Of a stretch of DNA of 64,000 nt, positions 17,628 to 26,556 are shown in pieces; position 1 is the first letter of the stretch, and every line of letters starts with the position of its first letter. Under the pieces are notes generated by a model. It was not told the DNA's origin. It searched no databases and saw nothing but the letters and a program-made list of their open reading frames with translations. The stretch is from Streptomyces sp. CB02959. Its GTDB lineage: Bacteria > Actinomycetota > Actinomycetes > Streptomycetales > Streptomycetaceae. A program made the translations under genes and the position numbers. The DNA lies in assembly GCF_002803155.1 (NCBI RefSeq), contig NZ_NNBP01000032.1, forward strand, positions 39,231 to 103,230. The letters run 5' to 3'.

Positions 17628-17900
17628 GTGGGTCAGCGGGTAGGACGTTCGGCCCGACGCCGTGTCGATCTCGTTGTGGGCCTTGGTCAGCAGCTGCATC
17701 GCAAGATCGTTGAGGGCCCGGGCTCCGGCGACCTCCTCGCCGACCCGGGGCTGATTCCCGTCGGCCGGGTGGCGGCTGGCATAACCATGGGACCGCACTT
17801 CGGTCCCGTCGGGCAGCCGTACCAGCGCGGCGGCCCGGGTGCGGTGGGTGTCCTCCTCGAATTCCAACTCGACGTGCCATCCGACAGCGGTCTTCAACAT
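17625..17900 (-). CDS. DUF1876 domain protein
   Basis: 91 residues from ATG 17900, fixed by an excellent site GGAGGTGACC about 5 nt upstream. MLKTAVGWHVELEFEEDTHRTRAAALVRL... and HGYASRHPADGNQPRVGEEVAGARAL match the small actinobacterial DUF1876 family, an alpha-beta fold resembling a double-stranded RNA-binding domain. No catalytic residues; function unknown in the family. The longer frame to 17966 is not needed. Confidence 0.88.
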   Translation of the reverse strand: MLKTAVGWHVELEFEEDTHRTRAAALVRLPDGTEVRSHGYASRHPADGNQPRVGEEVAGARALNDLAMQLLTKAHNEIDTASGRTSYPLTH

Positions 17901-18003
17901 GGCGGTCACCTCCGGAATCGCTGCTACCAGAGTGCGCTCACCGCTGTCCCGGCGCACGGTGTGCACCAGGGGCGCACACCGCCTCCGGCGCCCTCCGGGG
18001 CCC

Positions 18004-18846
18004 TCAGAGGCCGTCCGTCCCCTCCGGTGCCGTCACGAAGTCGATCAGTTCCTCCACCCGCCCCAGCAGCGCCGGCTCCAGGTCCTTGTAGGACCGCACC
18101 CGGGACAGGATCCGCTGCCAGGCCGCGCCGGTGTTCTCCGGCCAGCCCAGCGCCCGGCACACCCCGGTCTTCCAGTCCTGGCCGCGGGGGACCTGCGGCC
18201 AGGCCGCGATGCCCACCGAGGACGGCTTCACCGCCTGCCAGACGTCGATGTACGGATGGCCGACGACCAGCGCGTGCGCACCGGTCACCGCCGCCGCGAT
18301 CCGGGACTCCTTCGAGCCGGGGACGAGGTGGTCCACCAGGACGCCGAGACGGGCGTCCGGGCCGGGGGAGAACGCGTCGACGATCGCCGGGAGGTCGTCG
18401 ACGCCCTCCAGGTACTCCACGACGACGCCCTCGATCCGCAGGTCGTCGCCCCAGACGCGCTCCACCAGCTCCGCGTCGTGCCGCCCCTCCACGTAGATGC
18501 GGCCGGCGCGGGCGACCCGGGCGCGCGCCCCGGGGACCGCGAGCGAACCGGACGCGGTGCGCGCCGGGCCGTTCTGCGCCGGGCGGCCCTGCGGCCGGAC
18601 CAGGGTCACGGTCCGGCCCTCCAGGAGGAAGCCGCGCGGCACCATCGGGAACACCCGCTGCTTGCCGAAGCGGTCCTCCAGGGTGACCGTCGGGCCCTCG
18701 GCGGTCTTCTCGCACCGCAGTACCGCGCCGCAGTAGCCCGTCACCACCTCCTCGACGACCAGCCCGGGGTCGGCCGGCACCTCCGGCACCGGCTTCGGCT
18801 TCTTCCAGGGGGGAGTGAGGTCGGGGCTGTAGTGCCTGCTGTGCAT
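18004..18846 (-). CDS. DUF3097 family protein (TOPRIM-like)
   Basis: 280 residues from ATG 18846 (MHSRHYSPDLTPPWKKP), the usual family start. The N-terminal half has a small beta domain (VVTGYCGAVLRCEK ... GPTVTLEDRFGKQRVFPM). Residues about 140-220 read IYVEGRHDAELVERVWG ... VVEYLEGVDDLP ... LGVLVDHLVPGSKES, where the Glu and Asp resemble the metal-binding residues of a TOPRIM fold; that is my inference. The C-terminus (SVGIAAWPQVPRGQDWKTG) is conserved. Found next to hemW and hrcA in actinomycetes; function not established. Confidence 0.88.
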   Translation of the reverse strand: MHSRHYSPDLTPPWKKPKPVPEVPADPGLVVEEVVTGYCGAVLRCEKTAEGPTVTLEDRFGKQRVFPMVPRGFLLEGRTVTLVRPQGRPAQNGPARTASGSLAVPGARARVARAGRIYVEGRHDAELVERVWGDDLRIEGVVVEYLEGVDDLPAIVDAFSPGPDARLGVLVDHLVPGSKESRIAAAVTGAHALVVGHPYIDVWQAVKPSSVGIAAWPQVPRGQDWKTGVCRALGWPENTGAAWQRILSRVRSYKDLEPALLGRVEELIDFVTAPEGTDGL

Positions 18847-18999
18847 GCGGGTCTGCTTCCCTACGGGTCGGCGGTTCGACGGGTAGACGGGGCTGCGGGG
18901 CGGTGGGGTCCAGGGACGTGCGGGCTCCCGGGCGACGGGGCCGGGAGCCAAGGAGGCGGGCGGACCGGGCCATCGGCGGCCCGGCCAACGGGCGCCGCC

Positions 19000-19734
19000 T
19001 CAGGGGGAGTCGGCGCCGAAACGGGCCGCCAGGGCATCGCGCTGGGCGCGGACGAAGCGGGCGTCGACCACGGCGCCGTGGCCCGGCACGTACACCGCGT
19101 CCTCGCCGCCCAGCGCCAGCAGCCGGTCCAGTGCCGCCGGCCACCGCCCGGGCAGCGCGTCGCGGCCCGCCTGGGGCTCACCGGACTCCTCGACCAGGTC
19201 GCCGCAGAACACGATCTCCCGTTCGCCGGCCCGGCCGGGCACCAGGACGGCCAGGTCGTGGGCGGTGTGCCCGGGGCCGACGTTGGCCAGCAGCACCTCC
19301 CGGTCGCCGAGGCCGACGGTCAGCTGTCCGTGCACGTGGTGGTGCGGGACGACGAGCAGGTCAGCGGCCTCCGCCGCGGCGTCCGGGTCCACCCCGTGCC
19401 GTACCGCGCTCTCCCGCAGCGCGTCCTTGCCGTGCCGCAGCAGCTCGTCCAACCCGGTCGCGCCGAACACCTGCACCCCCGCGAAGGCCGCGGTGCCCAG
19501 AACGTGATCGAAGTGCGGGTGGGTGAGCGCGACATGCGTCACATCGCGGCCCAGTACGGCGCGGACGGTGCGGCGCAGTTCCGCCCCGGCGCCGATGGTC
19601 GCGCCGGTGTCGACGATCAGTACGCCCTCCGAGCCGGCGATCACGCCGATCGTCTCGTCCCAGCCGGGCATCCGGCGCCGGGCGACACCGTCCCCCAGCT
19701 GCTCCCAGCCCGCCTCTTCCCAGGTGATACGCAT
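19000..19734 (-). CDS. MBL-fold metallohydrolase
   Basis: 244 residues, ATG 19734. The metallo-beta-lactamase motif is THPHFDH (His72, His74, Asp76, His77). Further metal ligands appear in NVGPGHTAHDLAV and FCGDLVEESG, and a final His in YVPGHGAVV. Soluble, with no leader peptide. Such hydrolases act on thioesters, lactones or phosphodiesters; the substrate cannot be told. It is transcribed toward the DUF3097 gene, 153 nt away, possibly on the same message. Confidence 0.87.
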   Translation of the reverse strand: MRITWEEAGWEQLGDGVARRRMPGWDETIGVIAGSEGVLIVDTGATIGAGAELRRTVRAVLGRDVTHVALTHPHFDHVLGTAAFAGVQVFGATGLDELLRHGKDALRESAVRHGVDPDAAAEAADLLVVPHHHVHGQLTVGLGDREVLLANVGPGHTAHDLAVLVPGRAGEREIVFCGDLVEESGEPQAGRDALPGRWPAALDRLLALGGEDAVYVPGHGAVVDARFVRAQRDALAARFGADSP

Positions 19735-20069
19735 ACCGAGACGCTAGCCCCTGCCGGCACCCTCCCGCCTGCTCCCGCCTGCGTTCCACCCGCGTTCCGT
19801 CCGCGCGACCGCGCACCGGGCGGGCGGCGGGCGGGCGGCGGCAGGGACCGGTGCCCCCGCGATACCGTTGGCGGGCACCCCGTGGCCCAGCAGCCCGCAC
19901 CCGGCGGAAGCGGCCGGGCGGCGGTCCCGCAGGGGCGCTGTCCCAGGTGCCGATCGGGGGCCGCGGCGAGGCGGGATCGGGGATTCCTCGGGGTGGGATC
20001 AGGGGGCTCTCAGGGTCGGCCCGGGGATCGGATTCCGCGGCTGTGGGTAAGTCCTCAGTGCGCCCGCCC

Positions 20070-20100
20070 TTGCCGCATCCGTGCTACCCGGCCGTACACT
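20070..20100 (+). promoter_or_regulatory. Probable hrcA promoter
   Basis: TTGCCG (20070-20075) and TACACT (20095-20100) are separated by 19 bp, matching vegetative sigma-factor boxes. The CIRCE operator begins 10 bp after the -10 box, the arrangement expected for HrcA repression. Confidence 0.5.
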
Positions 20101-20110
20101 GGCTCCGGGT

Positions 20111-20137
20111 CTGGCACTCGGCCCATGTGAGTGCCAG
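20111..20137. promoter_or_regulatory. CIRCE operator (HrcA binding site)
   Basis: CTGGCACTC-N9-GAGTGCCAG, a perfect inverted repeat matching the CIRCE consensus TTAGCACTC-N9-GAGTGCTAA apart from the outer bases. It lies 43 nt upstream of the hrcA start, so HrcA should control its own operon; in actinomycetes the same regulon includes groEL genes elsewhere. Confidence 0.93.
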
Positions 20138-20180
20138 GAGAAGTGACGACACGGCGGAACGGCCGACTGGAGGTGGCGGA

Positions 20181-21197
20181 ATGCTCAGTGAACGCAGGCT
20201 CGAGGTGCTGCGCGCCATCGTCCAGGACTACGTGGGGACGGAGGAGCCGGTCGGCTCCAAGGCACTCACCGAGCGCCACCAGCTGGGGGTCTCCCCGGCC
20301 ACCGTCCGCAACGACATGGCGGCCCTGGAGGACGAGGGATTCATCGCCCAGCCGCACACCAGCGCCGGGCGGATCCCGACCGACAAGGGCTACCGCCTCT
20401 TCGTCGACAAGCTGGCCGGCGTCAAGCCGCTGTCCGTCCCCGAGCGGCGGGCGATCCAGAACTTCCTGGACGGCGCCGTCGACCTGGACGACGTGGTGGG
20501 GCGCACGGTGCGCCTGCTGGCGCAGCTGACCCGGCAGGTGGCGGTGGTGCAGTACCCGTCCCTGACCCGGTCCACGGTCCGCCACGTCGAACTGCTGGCA
20601 CTGGCCCCGGCCCGGCTGATGCTGGTGCTGATCACCGACACCGGACGCGTCGAGCAGCGACTGATCGACTGCCAGACGCCGTTCGGCGAGACGTCCCTGG
20701 CGGACCTGCGCGCCCGGCTCAACAGCCGGATCGTCGGCCGCCGCTTCGCGGACGTCCCGCAGCTGGTGCAGGATCTCCCGGAATCCTTCGAACAGGACGA
20801 CCGGGCCACCGTTTCGACAGTACTGTCGGTACTGCTGGAGACTCTGGTGGAGGAGACCGAAGAGCGGCTGATGATCGGCGGCACCGCCAATCTGACGCGC
20901 TTCGGGCATGATTTCCCCCTGACCATCCGGCCGGTGCTGGAAGCCCTCGAGGAGCATGTGGTGATGCTCAAGCTGCTCGGGGAGGCCAAGGACTCGAGCA
21001 TGACCGTCCGCATCGGGCATGAGAATGCTCACGAGGGCCTGACGTCCACCTCGGTCGTCACCGTCGGATACGGTTCGGGCGACGAGGCCGTCGCGAAATT
21101 GGGCGTGGTCGGACCGACCCGCATGGACTACCCCGGAACGATGGGAGCGGTACGCGCAGTGGCACGTTACGTCGGACAGATCCTCGCGGAGTCGTAA
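20181..21197 (+). CDS. hrcA: Heat-inducible transcription repressor HrcA
   Basis: 338 residues, ATG 20181 with GGAGGTGG upstream. The N-terminal winged helix reads LSERRLEVLRAIVQDYVGTEEPVGSKAL and VSPATVRNDMAALEDEGFI; the GAF-like dimerisation domain and C-terminal block follow (GYGSGDEAVAKLGVVGPTRMDYP). The repressor needs chaperonin for folding and lets heat-shock genes go when chaperonin is busy. A CIRCE operator precedes it and dnaJ starts on the base after its stop. Confidence 0.97.
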   Translation: MLSERRLEVLRAIVQDYVGTEEPVGSKALTERHQLGVSPATVRNDMAALEDEGFIAQPHTSAGRIPTDKGYRLFVDKLAGVKPLSVPERRAIQNFLDGAVDLDDVVGRTVRLLAQLTRQVAVVQYPSLTRSTVRHVELLALAPARLMLVLITDTGRVEQRLIDCQTPFGETSLADLRARLNSRIVGRRFADVPQLVQDLPESFEQDDRATVSTVLSVLLETLVEETEERLMIGGTANLTRFGHDFPLTIRPVLEALEEHVVMLKLLGEAKDSSMTVRIGHENAHEGLTSTSVVTVGYGSGDEAVAKLGVVGPTRMDYPGTMGAVRAVARYVGQILAES

Positions 21198-22334
21198 GTG
21201 GCCACGGATTACTACTCGGTCCTCGGCGTCGGCCGGGACGCCTCGCAGGACCAGATCAAGAAGGCCTTCCGGCGGCTGGCGCGCGAGCTGCACCCGGATG
21301 TGAATCCGGACCCCAAGACCCAAGAGCGGTTCAAGGAGATCAACGCCGCCTACGAGGTCCTGTCGGACCCGCAGAAGAAGCAGGTCTACGACCTCGGCGG
21401 CGACCCCCTCTCGCAGACCGGCGGCGCCGGCGGCGCGGGCGGCTTCGGCGCGGGCTTCGGGAACTTCTCCGACATCATGGACGCGTTCTTCGGCACGGCC
21501 TCGCAGCGCGGCCCGCGCTCGCGGACCCGCCGCGGCCAGGACGCGATGATCCGCCTCGACGTCGAGTTGAGCGAGGCCGCGTTCGGCACGACCAAGGACA
21601 TCCAGGTCGACACCGCCGTCGTCTGCACCACCTGCAGCGGCGAGGGCGCGGCGCCGGGCACCTCCGCGCAGACCTGTGACATGTGCCGCGGCCGCGGTGA
21701 GGTCTCGCAGGTCACCCGGTCCTTCCTGGGCCAGGTCATGACCTCCCGGCCGTGCCCCCAGTGCCAGGGCTTCGGCACCGTCGTCCCGACGCCGTGCCCC
21801 GAGTGCGCGGGCGACGGACGGGTCCGCTCCCGCCGCACCCTCACGGTCAAGATCCCGGCCGGTGTCGACAACGGCACCCGGATCCAGCTGGCCGGCGAGG
21901 GCGAGGTGGGCCCCGGTGGCGGTCCCGCCGGCGACCTCTACGTCGAGATCCACGAGCTGCCCCACTCGGTGTTCCAGCGGCGCGGGGACGATCTGCACTG
22001 CACGGTCACCATCCCGATGACCGCGGCGGCCCTGGGCACCAAGTGCCCGCTGGAGACGCTGGACGGGGTCGAGGAGATCGACGTCCGGCCCGGCACCCAG
22101 TCCGGCCAGTCGATTCCGCTGCACGGCCGCGGCGTGACCCACCTGCGCGGCAACGGCCGGGGCGACCTGATCGTCCACGTCGAGGTGCAGACCCCGAGCA
22201 AGCTCGAACCGGAGCAGGAGGAACTGCTGCGCCGGCTGGCGAAGCTGCGCGGCGAGGAGCGCCCGCAGGGCCAGTTCCAGCCGGGCCAGCAGGGGCTGTT
22301 CTCCCGCTTGAAGGACGCCTTCAACGGGCGGTAG
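21198..22334 (+). CDS. dnaJ: Chaperone DnaJ (type I)
   Basis: 378 residues, GTG directly after the hrcA stop, so the two are co-transcribed and translation is coupled. J domain with HPD at 32-34, Gly/Phe-rich region (about 75-95, GGAGGAGGFGAGFGNF), four C-x2-C-x-G-x-G zinc repeats (CTTCSGEG, CDMCRGRG, CPQCQGFG, CPECAGDG) and the substrate-binding C-terminal domain. It stimulates DnaK ATPase. This is the second actinobacterial DnaJ, the one linked to hrcA rather than to dnaK-grpE. Confidence 0.97.
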   Translation: MATDYYSVLGVGRDASQDQIKKAFRRLARELHPDVNPDPKTQERFKEINAAYEVLSDPQKKQVYDLGGDPLSQTGGAGGAGGFGAGFGNFSDIMDAFFGTASQRGPRSRTRRGQDAMIRLDVELSEAAFGTTKDIQVDTAVVCTTCSGEGAAPGTSAQTCDMCRGRGEVSQVTRSFLGQVMTSRPCPQCQGFGTVVPTPCPECAGDGRVRSRRTLTVKIPAGVDNGTRIQLAGEGEVGPGGGPAGDLYVEIHELPHSVFQRRGDDLHCTVTIPMTAAALGTKCPLETLDGVEEIDVRPGTQSGQSIPLHGRGVTHLRGNGRGDLIVHVEVQTPSKLEPEQEELLRRLAKLRGEERPQGQFQPGQQGLFSRLKDAFNGR

Positions 22335-22421
22335 GCACACCGTTCGGGGCGGGGTCCGGGGAGCTCTCCGCGACCGCCGCCCCGATTCGGGGTACCGCGT
22401 GGGGCGTGACACGATGTGGGC

Positions 22422-23522
22422 ATGCCCACCGCGCTCACCGATTTCTGCCGCCACCCCATCGTGCAGGCCCCGATGGCGGGCGGTGGCTCCGGACCCGAGC
22501 TGGCCGCCGCCGTCTGCGAAGCCGGCGGACTCGGCTTCCTGGCCGCCGGCTACAAGACCGCCGACGGCATGTACCAGGAGATCAAACAGCTGCGGGGGCT
22601 GACCCGCCGCCCCTTCGGCGTCAACCTCTTCATGCCGCAGCCCTCCCTCGCCGACACCTCCGCCGTCGAGGTCTACCGCGAGCAACTCGCCGGCGAGACC
22701 GCCTGGTACGAGACCGAGCTCGGTGACATCAACGGCTCCACCGACGACGGCTACGAGGCCAAGCTCGCGATCCTCCGCGACGACCCGGTGCCGATCGTCT
22801 CCTTCACCTTCGGCTGCCCCTCGCGGGCGGCCCTCGACGCGTTCGCCGAGGTCGGCACGTACACCGTCGTCACGGTCACCACCGCCGCCGAGGCGCAGGC
22901 CGCGCAGTGGGCGGGGGCGGACGCGGTGTGCGTGCAGGGCGTCGAGGCGGGCGGCCACCAGGGCACCCACCGGGACGACCCGCACGCCGACGGGACCGGC
23001 TCGGGGCTGGGGCTGCTGGCGCTGCTCACCCAGGTCCGGGAGACGGTGCAGATCCCGGTGATCGCCGCCGGCGGGCTGATGCGCGGCGCGCAGATCGCGG
23101 CGGTGCTGGCCGCCGGCGCCTCGATGGCGCAGCTGGGCACCGCTTTCCTGATCACCCCCGAGTCCGGCGCCAACCCGCTGCACAAGCAGGCGCTGACCAA
23201 CCCTCTCTTCACGCATACCGAGTTGACCCGGGCGTTCTCCGGCCGGCCGGCCCGCGGACTGGTGAACCGTTTCCTTCGGGAGCACGGCCCGTACGCGCCG
23301 GCGGCCTACCCCGCCGTGCACTACCTCACCTCCCCGGTCCGCAAGGCCGCCGCCAAGGCCGGCGACGCACAGGGGATGAACCTCTGGGCAGGGCAGGGGC
23401 ACCGGCTGGCACGGGAGCTGCCCGCCGGGCAGCTGGTGGAGCTGCTCGTGGCCGAACTGGAAGCGGCCCGCGCCTCGTTGGGCCTGGGCGGTCAGGGCTA
23501 CGGCATCGGCGGTGCGGTGTGA
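22422..23522 (+). CDS. Nitronate monooxygenase (NPD-like flavoprotein)
   Basis: 366 residues from ATG 22422 (MPTALTDFCRHPIVQAPMAGG). TIM-barrel flavoprotein: the opening QAPMAGG, GGLGFLAAGYK, GVNLFMP, the VEAGGHQGTH block around the catalytic region, and IPVIAAGGLM plus AQLGTAFL at the phosphate-binding end. These match class I nitronate monooxygenases, which oxidise alkyl nitronates with FMN. Its stop overlaps the start of rsmE by 4 nt, so they form an operon downstream of dnaJ. Confidence 0.9.
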   Translation: MPTALTDFCRHPIVQAPMAGGGSGPELAAAVCEAGGLGFLAAGYKTADGMYQEIKQLRGLTRRPFGVNLFMPQPSLADTSAVEVYREQLAGETAWYETELGDINGSTDDGYEAKLAILRDDPVPIVSFTFGCPSRAALDAFAEVGTYTVVTVTTAAEAQAAQWAGADAVCVQGVEAGGHQGTHRDDPHADGTGSGLGLLALLTQVRETVQIPVIAAGGLMRGAQIAAVLAAGASMAQLGTAFLITPESGANPLHKQALTNPLFTHTELTRAFSGRPARGLVNRFLREHGPYAPAAYPAVHYLTSPVRKAAAKAGDAQGMNLWAGQGHRLARELPAGQLVELLVAELEAARASLGLGGQGYGIGGAV

Positions 23523-24262
23523 CCGCGCCCGTCTTCCTCGTCGATTCGCTCGCCGGCGTACGGGCCGGGGGCACGCTGACCCTGGACGGCCCCGAGGGCC
23601 GGCACGCGGTGTCGGTGCGGCGGTTGCGGGTCGGTGAGGAGGTCGTGCTGACGGACGGTGCCGGGACCGGCGCCGAGGGCACCGTCGCCGCCGTCGAGGG
23701 CAAGGACCGGCTCACCGTCGCCGTCACCGGACTGCGCACCGAGGAGCCGCCGGTACCCACCCTCACCGTCGTGCAGGCGCTGCCCAAGGGCGACCGCGGG
23801 GAGCTTGCCGTGGAGACCATGACGGAGACCGGGGTGGACGCCATCGTGCCGTGGTCCGCGGCGCGCTGCGTCACCCAGTGGAAGGGCGAGCGGGCCGCCA
23901 AGTCGCTGGCCAAGTGGCGCGCCACGGCCCGGGAGGCGGGCAAGCAGTCCCGCCGGCTGACGTTCCCGCACGTCGCCGACCCGCTGTCCACCAAGCAGGT
24001 CGCCGCGCTGCTCGCCGAGGCCGACTTCGCCGCCGTCCTCCACGAGGAGGGCAGCACCCCGCTGGCCACCGCCGAACTCCCCACCGAGGGTTCGATCGTG
24101 CTGGTCGTCGGCCCCGAGGGCGGGGTCTCGCCGGAGGAGCTGGCGGCCTTCGCGGAGGCGGGCGCCAAGCCGTACCGCCTGGGCGCGAGCGTGCTGCGGA
24201 CCTCCACGGCCGGGACCGCGGCGACCGCGCTGCTGCTGGGCCGCACCGGCCGCTGGAGCTAG
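23519..24262 (+). CDS. rsmE: 16S rRNA (uracil-1498-N3)-methyltransferase
   Basis: 247 residues, GTG 23519 overlapping the previous stop (GTGA). N-terminal PUA-like part: FLVDSLAGVRAGGTLTLDGPEGRHAVSVRRLRVG. C-terminal SPOUT knot: QALPKGDRGELAVETMTETGVD, SAARCVTQWKGE, AREAGKQSRR, VLVVGPEGGVSPEEL and LGASVLRTSTAGTAA, all family hallmarks. It methylates U1498 of 16S rRNA using SAM. A hairpin with T-run follows. Confidence 0.95.
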   Translation: MTAPVFLVDSLAGVRAGGTLTLDGPEGRHAVSVRRLRVGEEVVLTDGAGTGAEGTVAAVEGKDRLTVAVTGLRTEEPPVPTLTVVQALPKGDRGELAVETMTETGVDAIVPWSAARCVTQWKGERAAKSLAKWRATAREAGKQSRRLTFPHVADPLSTKQVAALLAEADFAAVLHEEGSTPLATAELPTEGSIVLVVGPEGGVSPEELAAFAEAGAKPYRLGASVLRTSTAGTAATALLLGRTGRWS

Positions 24263-24289
24263 ACCCCGGGCTCCGCCCTCCCTCAACTC

Positions 24290-24308
24290 CCGCCTGTCGG
24301 GCGGTTTT
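24290..24308 (+). terminator. Intrinsic terminator after rsmE
   Basis: CCGCC-TGTCG-GGCGG followed by TTTT: a short GC stem with a T-run, the most classical rho-independent form in the window. Confidence 0.6.
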
Positions 24309-24455
24309 CGGCAGGACCGCGGGAGGGCGGCGAAGGCCCCAGGGGCTGCCGGCGGGAGCGGCCCACCGCCGTGAGCGGCTGGGCGCGGGCGCCGGCAGGG
24401 GCGAATGTCCGCCCCTCGGCCGGGGGTTGGGGCGGTGCGGGATACAGTCGTCGCC

Positions 24456-25499
24456 GTGACTCAGCAACCTGCGGTTCCCCAAGGCTGGTACCAGGATCCC
24501 TCCGGCGCACCGGTTCTGCGCTGGTGGGACGGATACCGCTGGACCGAACACACCCAGGCGCCCCCGCAGGCCCCCGCCCCCGCACAGGCGCCGCAGCAGC
24601 AGTACGCCCCGCAGGCCCCGGTCCAGCAGCAGCCGTACCCGCAGCAGGCCCAGCAGCCGCAGGCCCCGGTCCAGCAGCAGCCGTACCCGCCGCAGCAGCA
24701 GTATGTCCCGCAGGCCGCCGTCCAGCAGCCGCAGGCCCCGATGCAGCAGCAGTACCCGCCGCAGGCCCTCGTGCCGCAGCAGCCGTATCCGCCGCAGGCC
24801 CAGCAGCCGCAGATGCCGGTCCAGCAGCAGTACGCCCCGCAGCAGTACGCCCCGCAGGTCCCCGGGCAGCAGCCGTACCCGCCGATGGGCGGCGGCGGCC
24901 CGGAGGCGCTGCTCTCGGCCGAGGTGCTCGCGGTCAACCAGGACTTCAAGTGGGTTGACATCAGCACCAGTTACTCAGTGCTGGACGGCAAGGGCCTCGA
25001 AGTGGGGTCGGTCGCCGAGACCGGTCAGAACGCCGCCCGCAAGGTCATGCGCTTCGTCAGCACGATGGACCGCTACCTCTCCCGGAAGTTCGAGATCCGG
25101 GATGCCGCCGGCGTCCCCTTCCTGGAGCTGAGCCGGGGCACCAAGGTGCTCAAGGCCAAGGTGCAGGTCGCCCGCCCGGACGGGACGCCGGTCGGCGAGA
25201 TCGTCCAGGACCGGGTGGTCACCTTCGGCAGCTTCGACCTGGTCGTCAACGGCGCCACCGTCGGCCACATCCAGGCGAGCTGGACCGCGTTCAACTTCAC
25301 CTTCACCGACCACACCGGTGTCGAGGTGGCCAGGATCGGCCGTTCGCTGCTGGACCGCGTCCTGGATGTCGCCTTCGGGTCCGATTACTACTACTACGAG
25401 GTGCTGCGCCCGATGGCGGAGCCGCTCCGCACCATGTCCCTGGCGGCCGCGCTCACCATGGACACCCTGCTCAAGCCGGACGCGGACGGCGACGCGTAA
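24456..25499 (+). CDS. DUF2510 / Gln-Pro-rich / scramblase-like (LURP) protein
   Basis: 347 residues, GTG 24456. Residues about 8-31 are a DUF2510 module (GWYQDPSGAPVLRWWDGYRWTEH). Residues about 35-150 are a low-complexity QQPYPPQ/QAPVQQQ linker. The remaining 190 residues form a twelve-strand type domain as in phospholipid scramblases and plant LURP-one proteins (LAVNQDFKWVDISTSYSVLD, FEIRDAAGVPFLELSRGTKVLKAK, YYYYEVLRPM). In actinomycetes these proteins are linked to the membrane surface; activity is not established. Terminator hairpin shared with the opposing OsmC gene. Confidence 0.85.
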   Translation: MTQQPAVPQGWYQDPSGAPVLRWWDGYRWTEHTQAPPQAPAPAQAPQQQYAPQAPVQQQPYPQQAQQPQAPVQQQPYPPQQQYVPQAAVQQPQAPMQQQYPPQALVPQQPYPPQAQQPQMPVQQQYAPQQYAPQVPGQQPYPPMGGGGPEALLSAEVLAVNQDFKWVDISTSYSVLDGKGLEVGSVAETGQNAARKVMRFVSTMDRYLSRKFEIRDAAGVPFLELSRGTKVLKAKVQVARPDGTPVGEIVQDRVVTFGSFDLVVNGATVGHIQASWTAFNFTFTDHTGVEVARIGRSLLDRVLDVAFGSDYYYYEVLRPMAEPLRTMSLAAALTMDTLLKPDADGDA

Positions 25500-25538
25500 C
25501 GGCGTGCCGACCGGCCCCGGGGACCGACCGGCACGCCG
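25500..25538. terminator. Bidirectional hairpin between convergent genes
   Basis: CGGCGTGCCG (25500-25509) pairs perfectly with CGGCACGCCG (25529-25538), starting right after the TAA of the scramblase-like gene and ending 11 bp before the OsmC stop. Confidence 0.65.
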
Positions 25539-25549
25539 CCGTTCGCGCG

Positions 25550-25981
25550 TCAGCCGAGCAGCTCGGCCCGGAGCGTGATGTTCTTGACGCCCGCCAGCGC
25601 CTGGCTGACCGGGCAGTTCTTCTTGGCGTCCTCGGCCGCGGCCTGGAAGTCCGCCTCGGACAGGCCGGGGACCCGGGCCTTGACGGTCAGCACGATGCCG
25701 GTGATGCCCTCGCCCGGCTGGAACGTGACGTCGGCCCGGGTGTCCACGTGCTCGACGGTGTGGCCCTTGCCGGCCAGGCCGTGCGAGAACGCCATCGAGT
25801 AGCAGGAGGAGTGGGCCGCCGCGATCAGCTCCTCGGGGCTGGTCTTGCCGCCGGGCTCCTCCGAGCGGGCGGGCCAGCTCACGTCGTAGCTGCCGATCTT
25901 GGAGGATTCCAGGGCGACGGTGCCCTTGCCCTGCAGGAGGTTGCCCTCCCAATGGGTCGTGGCCGTGCGCGTGGTTGCCAT
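25550..25981 (-). CDS. OsmC/Ohr-family peroxidase
   Basis: 143 residues, ATG 25981. Family features: GNLLQGKGTVALESS opening, TSPEELIAAAHSSCYSMAFS with the first reactive Cys, and AEDAKKNCPVSQALAGV with the second Cys. These two cysteines reduce organic or hydrogen peroxides. The lone N-terminal ATTRTATTHWEG start fits the OsmC rather than the Ohr subgroup. Single gene in the cytoplasm. Confidence 0.93.
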   Translation of the reverse strand: MATTRTATTHWEGNLLQGKGTVALESSKIGSYDVSWPARSEEPGGKTSPEELIAAAHSSCYSMAFSHGLAGKGHTVEHVDTRADVTFQPGEGITGIVLTVKARVPGLSEADFQAAAEDAKKNCPVSQALAGVKNITLRAELLG

Positions 25982-26190
25982 GGTGCATAACTCCCGTTTG
26001 TGGGGCCAATGCGATCTGGAAGATCAGCTTAGGGTCTGCCGGGCCGCGAACCGGGCGACCGGCCCCGGGCCGCCTCCCACCGACCCCCGAGCGGCCCCGA
26101 GGACCGGCCCCGGGGCCGCCCGGGGTGATCGGCTAGCATCCGGAGGGCGTACGCACGGTGCGTGTCGCGCGACCCGGGAGGAGTCCACCG

Positions 26191-26550
26191 GTGGCGGGAG
26201 AAACGCAGGCCGACTGCCTGTTCTGCAAGATCGTGGCGGGGGAGGTCCCGGCGACGATCGTCCGCGAGACCGAGACCACCGTCGCGTTCCGCGACATCAA
26301 CCCCCAGGCGCCGACGCACGTCCTGGTGATCCCCAAGGTCCACTACCCGGACGCGGCGTCGCTCGCCGCCGCCGAGCCGAAGGTGATCGCCGACATACTG
26401 AGCGAGTCCCGCGAGGTCGCGGCCGCTGACGAGATCGAGGAGACCGGCTACCGGGTCGTCTTCAACACCGGGGCCGGCGCCGGCCAGACCGTCTTCCACG
26501 CCCACCTGCACGTCCTCGGCGGCCGCGGCCTCCAGTGGCCCCCCGGATAA
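26191..26550 (+). CDS. HIT-family nucleotide hydrolase (HINT-like)
   Basis: 119 residues, GTG 26191 with GGGAGGAG about 8 nt upstream. Zn-type start CLFCKIVAGEVPA, and the histidine triad HAHLHVLGG near the C-terminus. This is the HINT branch, which hydrolyses adenosine phosphoramidates. It ends six bases before the RNase Z gene and probably shares its message. Confidence 0.94.
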   Translation: MAGETQADCLFCKIVAGEVPATIVRETETTVAFRDINPQAPTHVLVIPKVHYPDAASLAAAEPKVIADILSESREVAAADEIEETGYRVVFNTGAGAGQTVFHAHLHVLGGRGLQWPPG

Positions 26551-26556
26551 CGAGCC

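Larger units (their letters stand above)
19735..20180. other. Divergent upstream region of the MBL gene and hrcA
   Basis: 446 bases. The right half carries the hrcA promoter and CIRCE operator (separate entries). The left half (19760-20040) is G-rich with Arg/Gly-rich frames and no credible gene. Confidence 0.6.

Noticed and set aside
20055..23402. Minus-strand frame of 1115 codons opposite hrcA, dnaJ and the nitronate monooxygenase gene
   Set aside because: It is a high-GC shadow: the plus strand encodes three recognisable proteins with proper starts, and the antisense product is Arg/Gly/Val-rich without family features.
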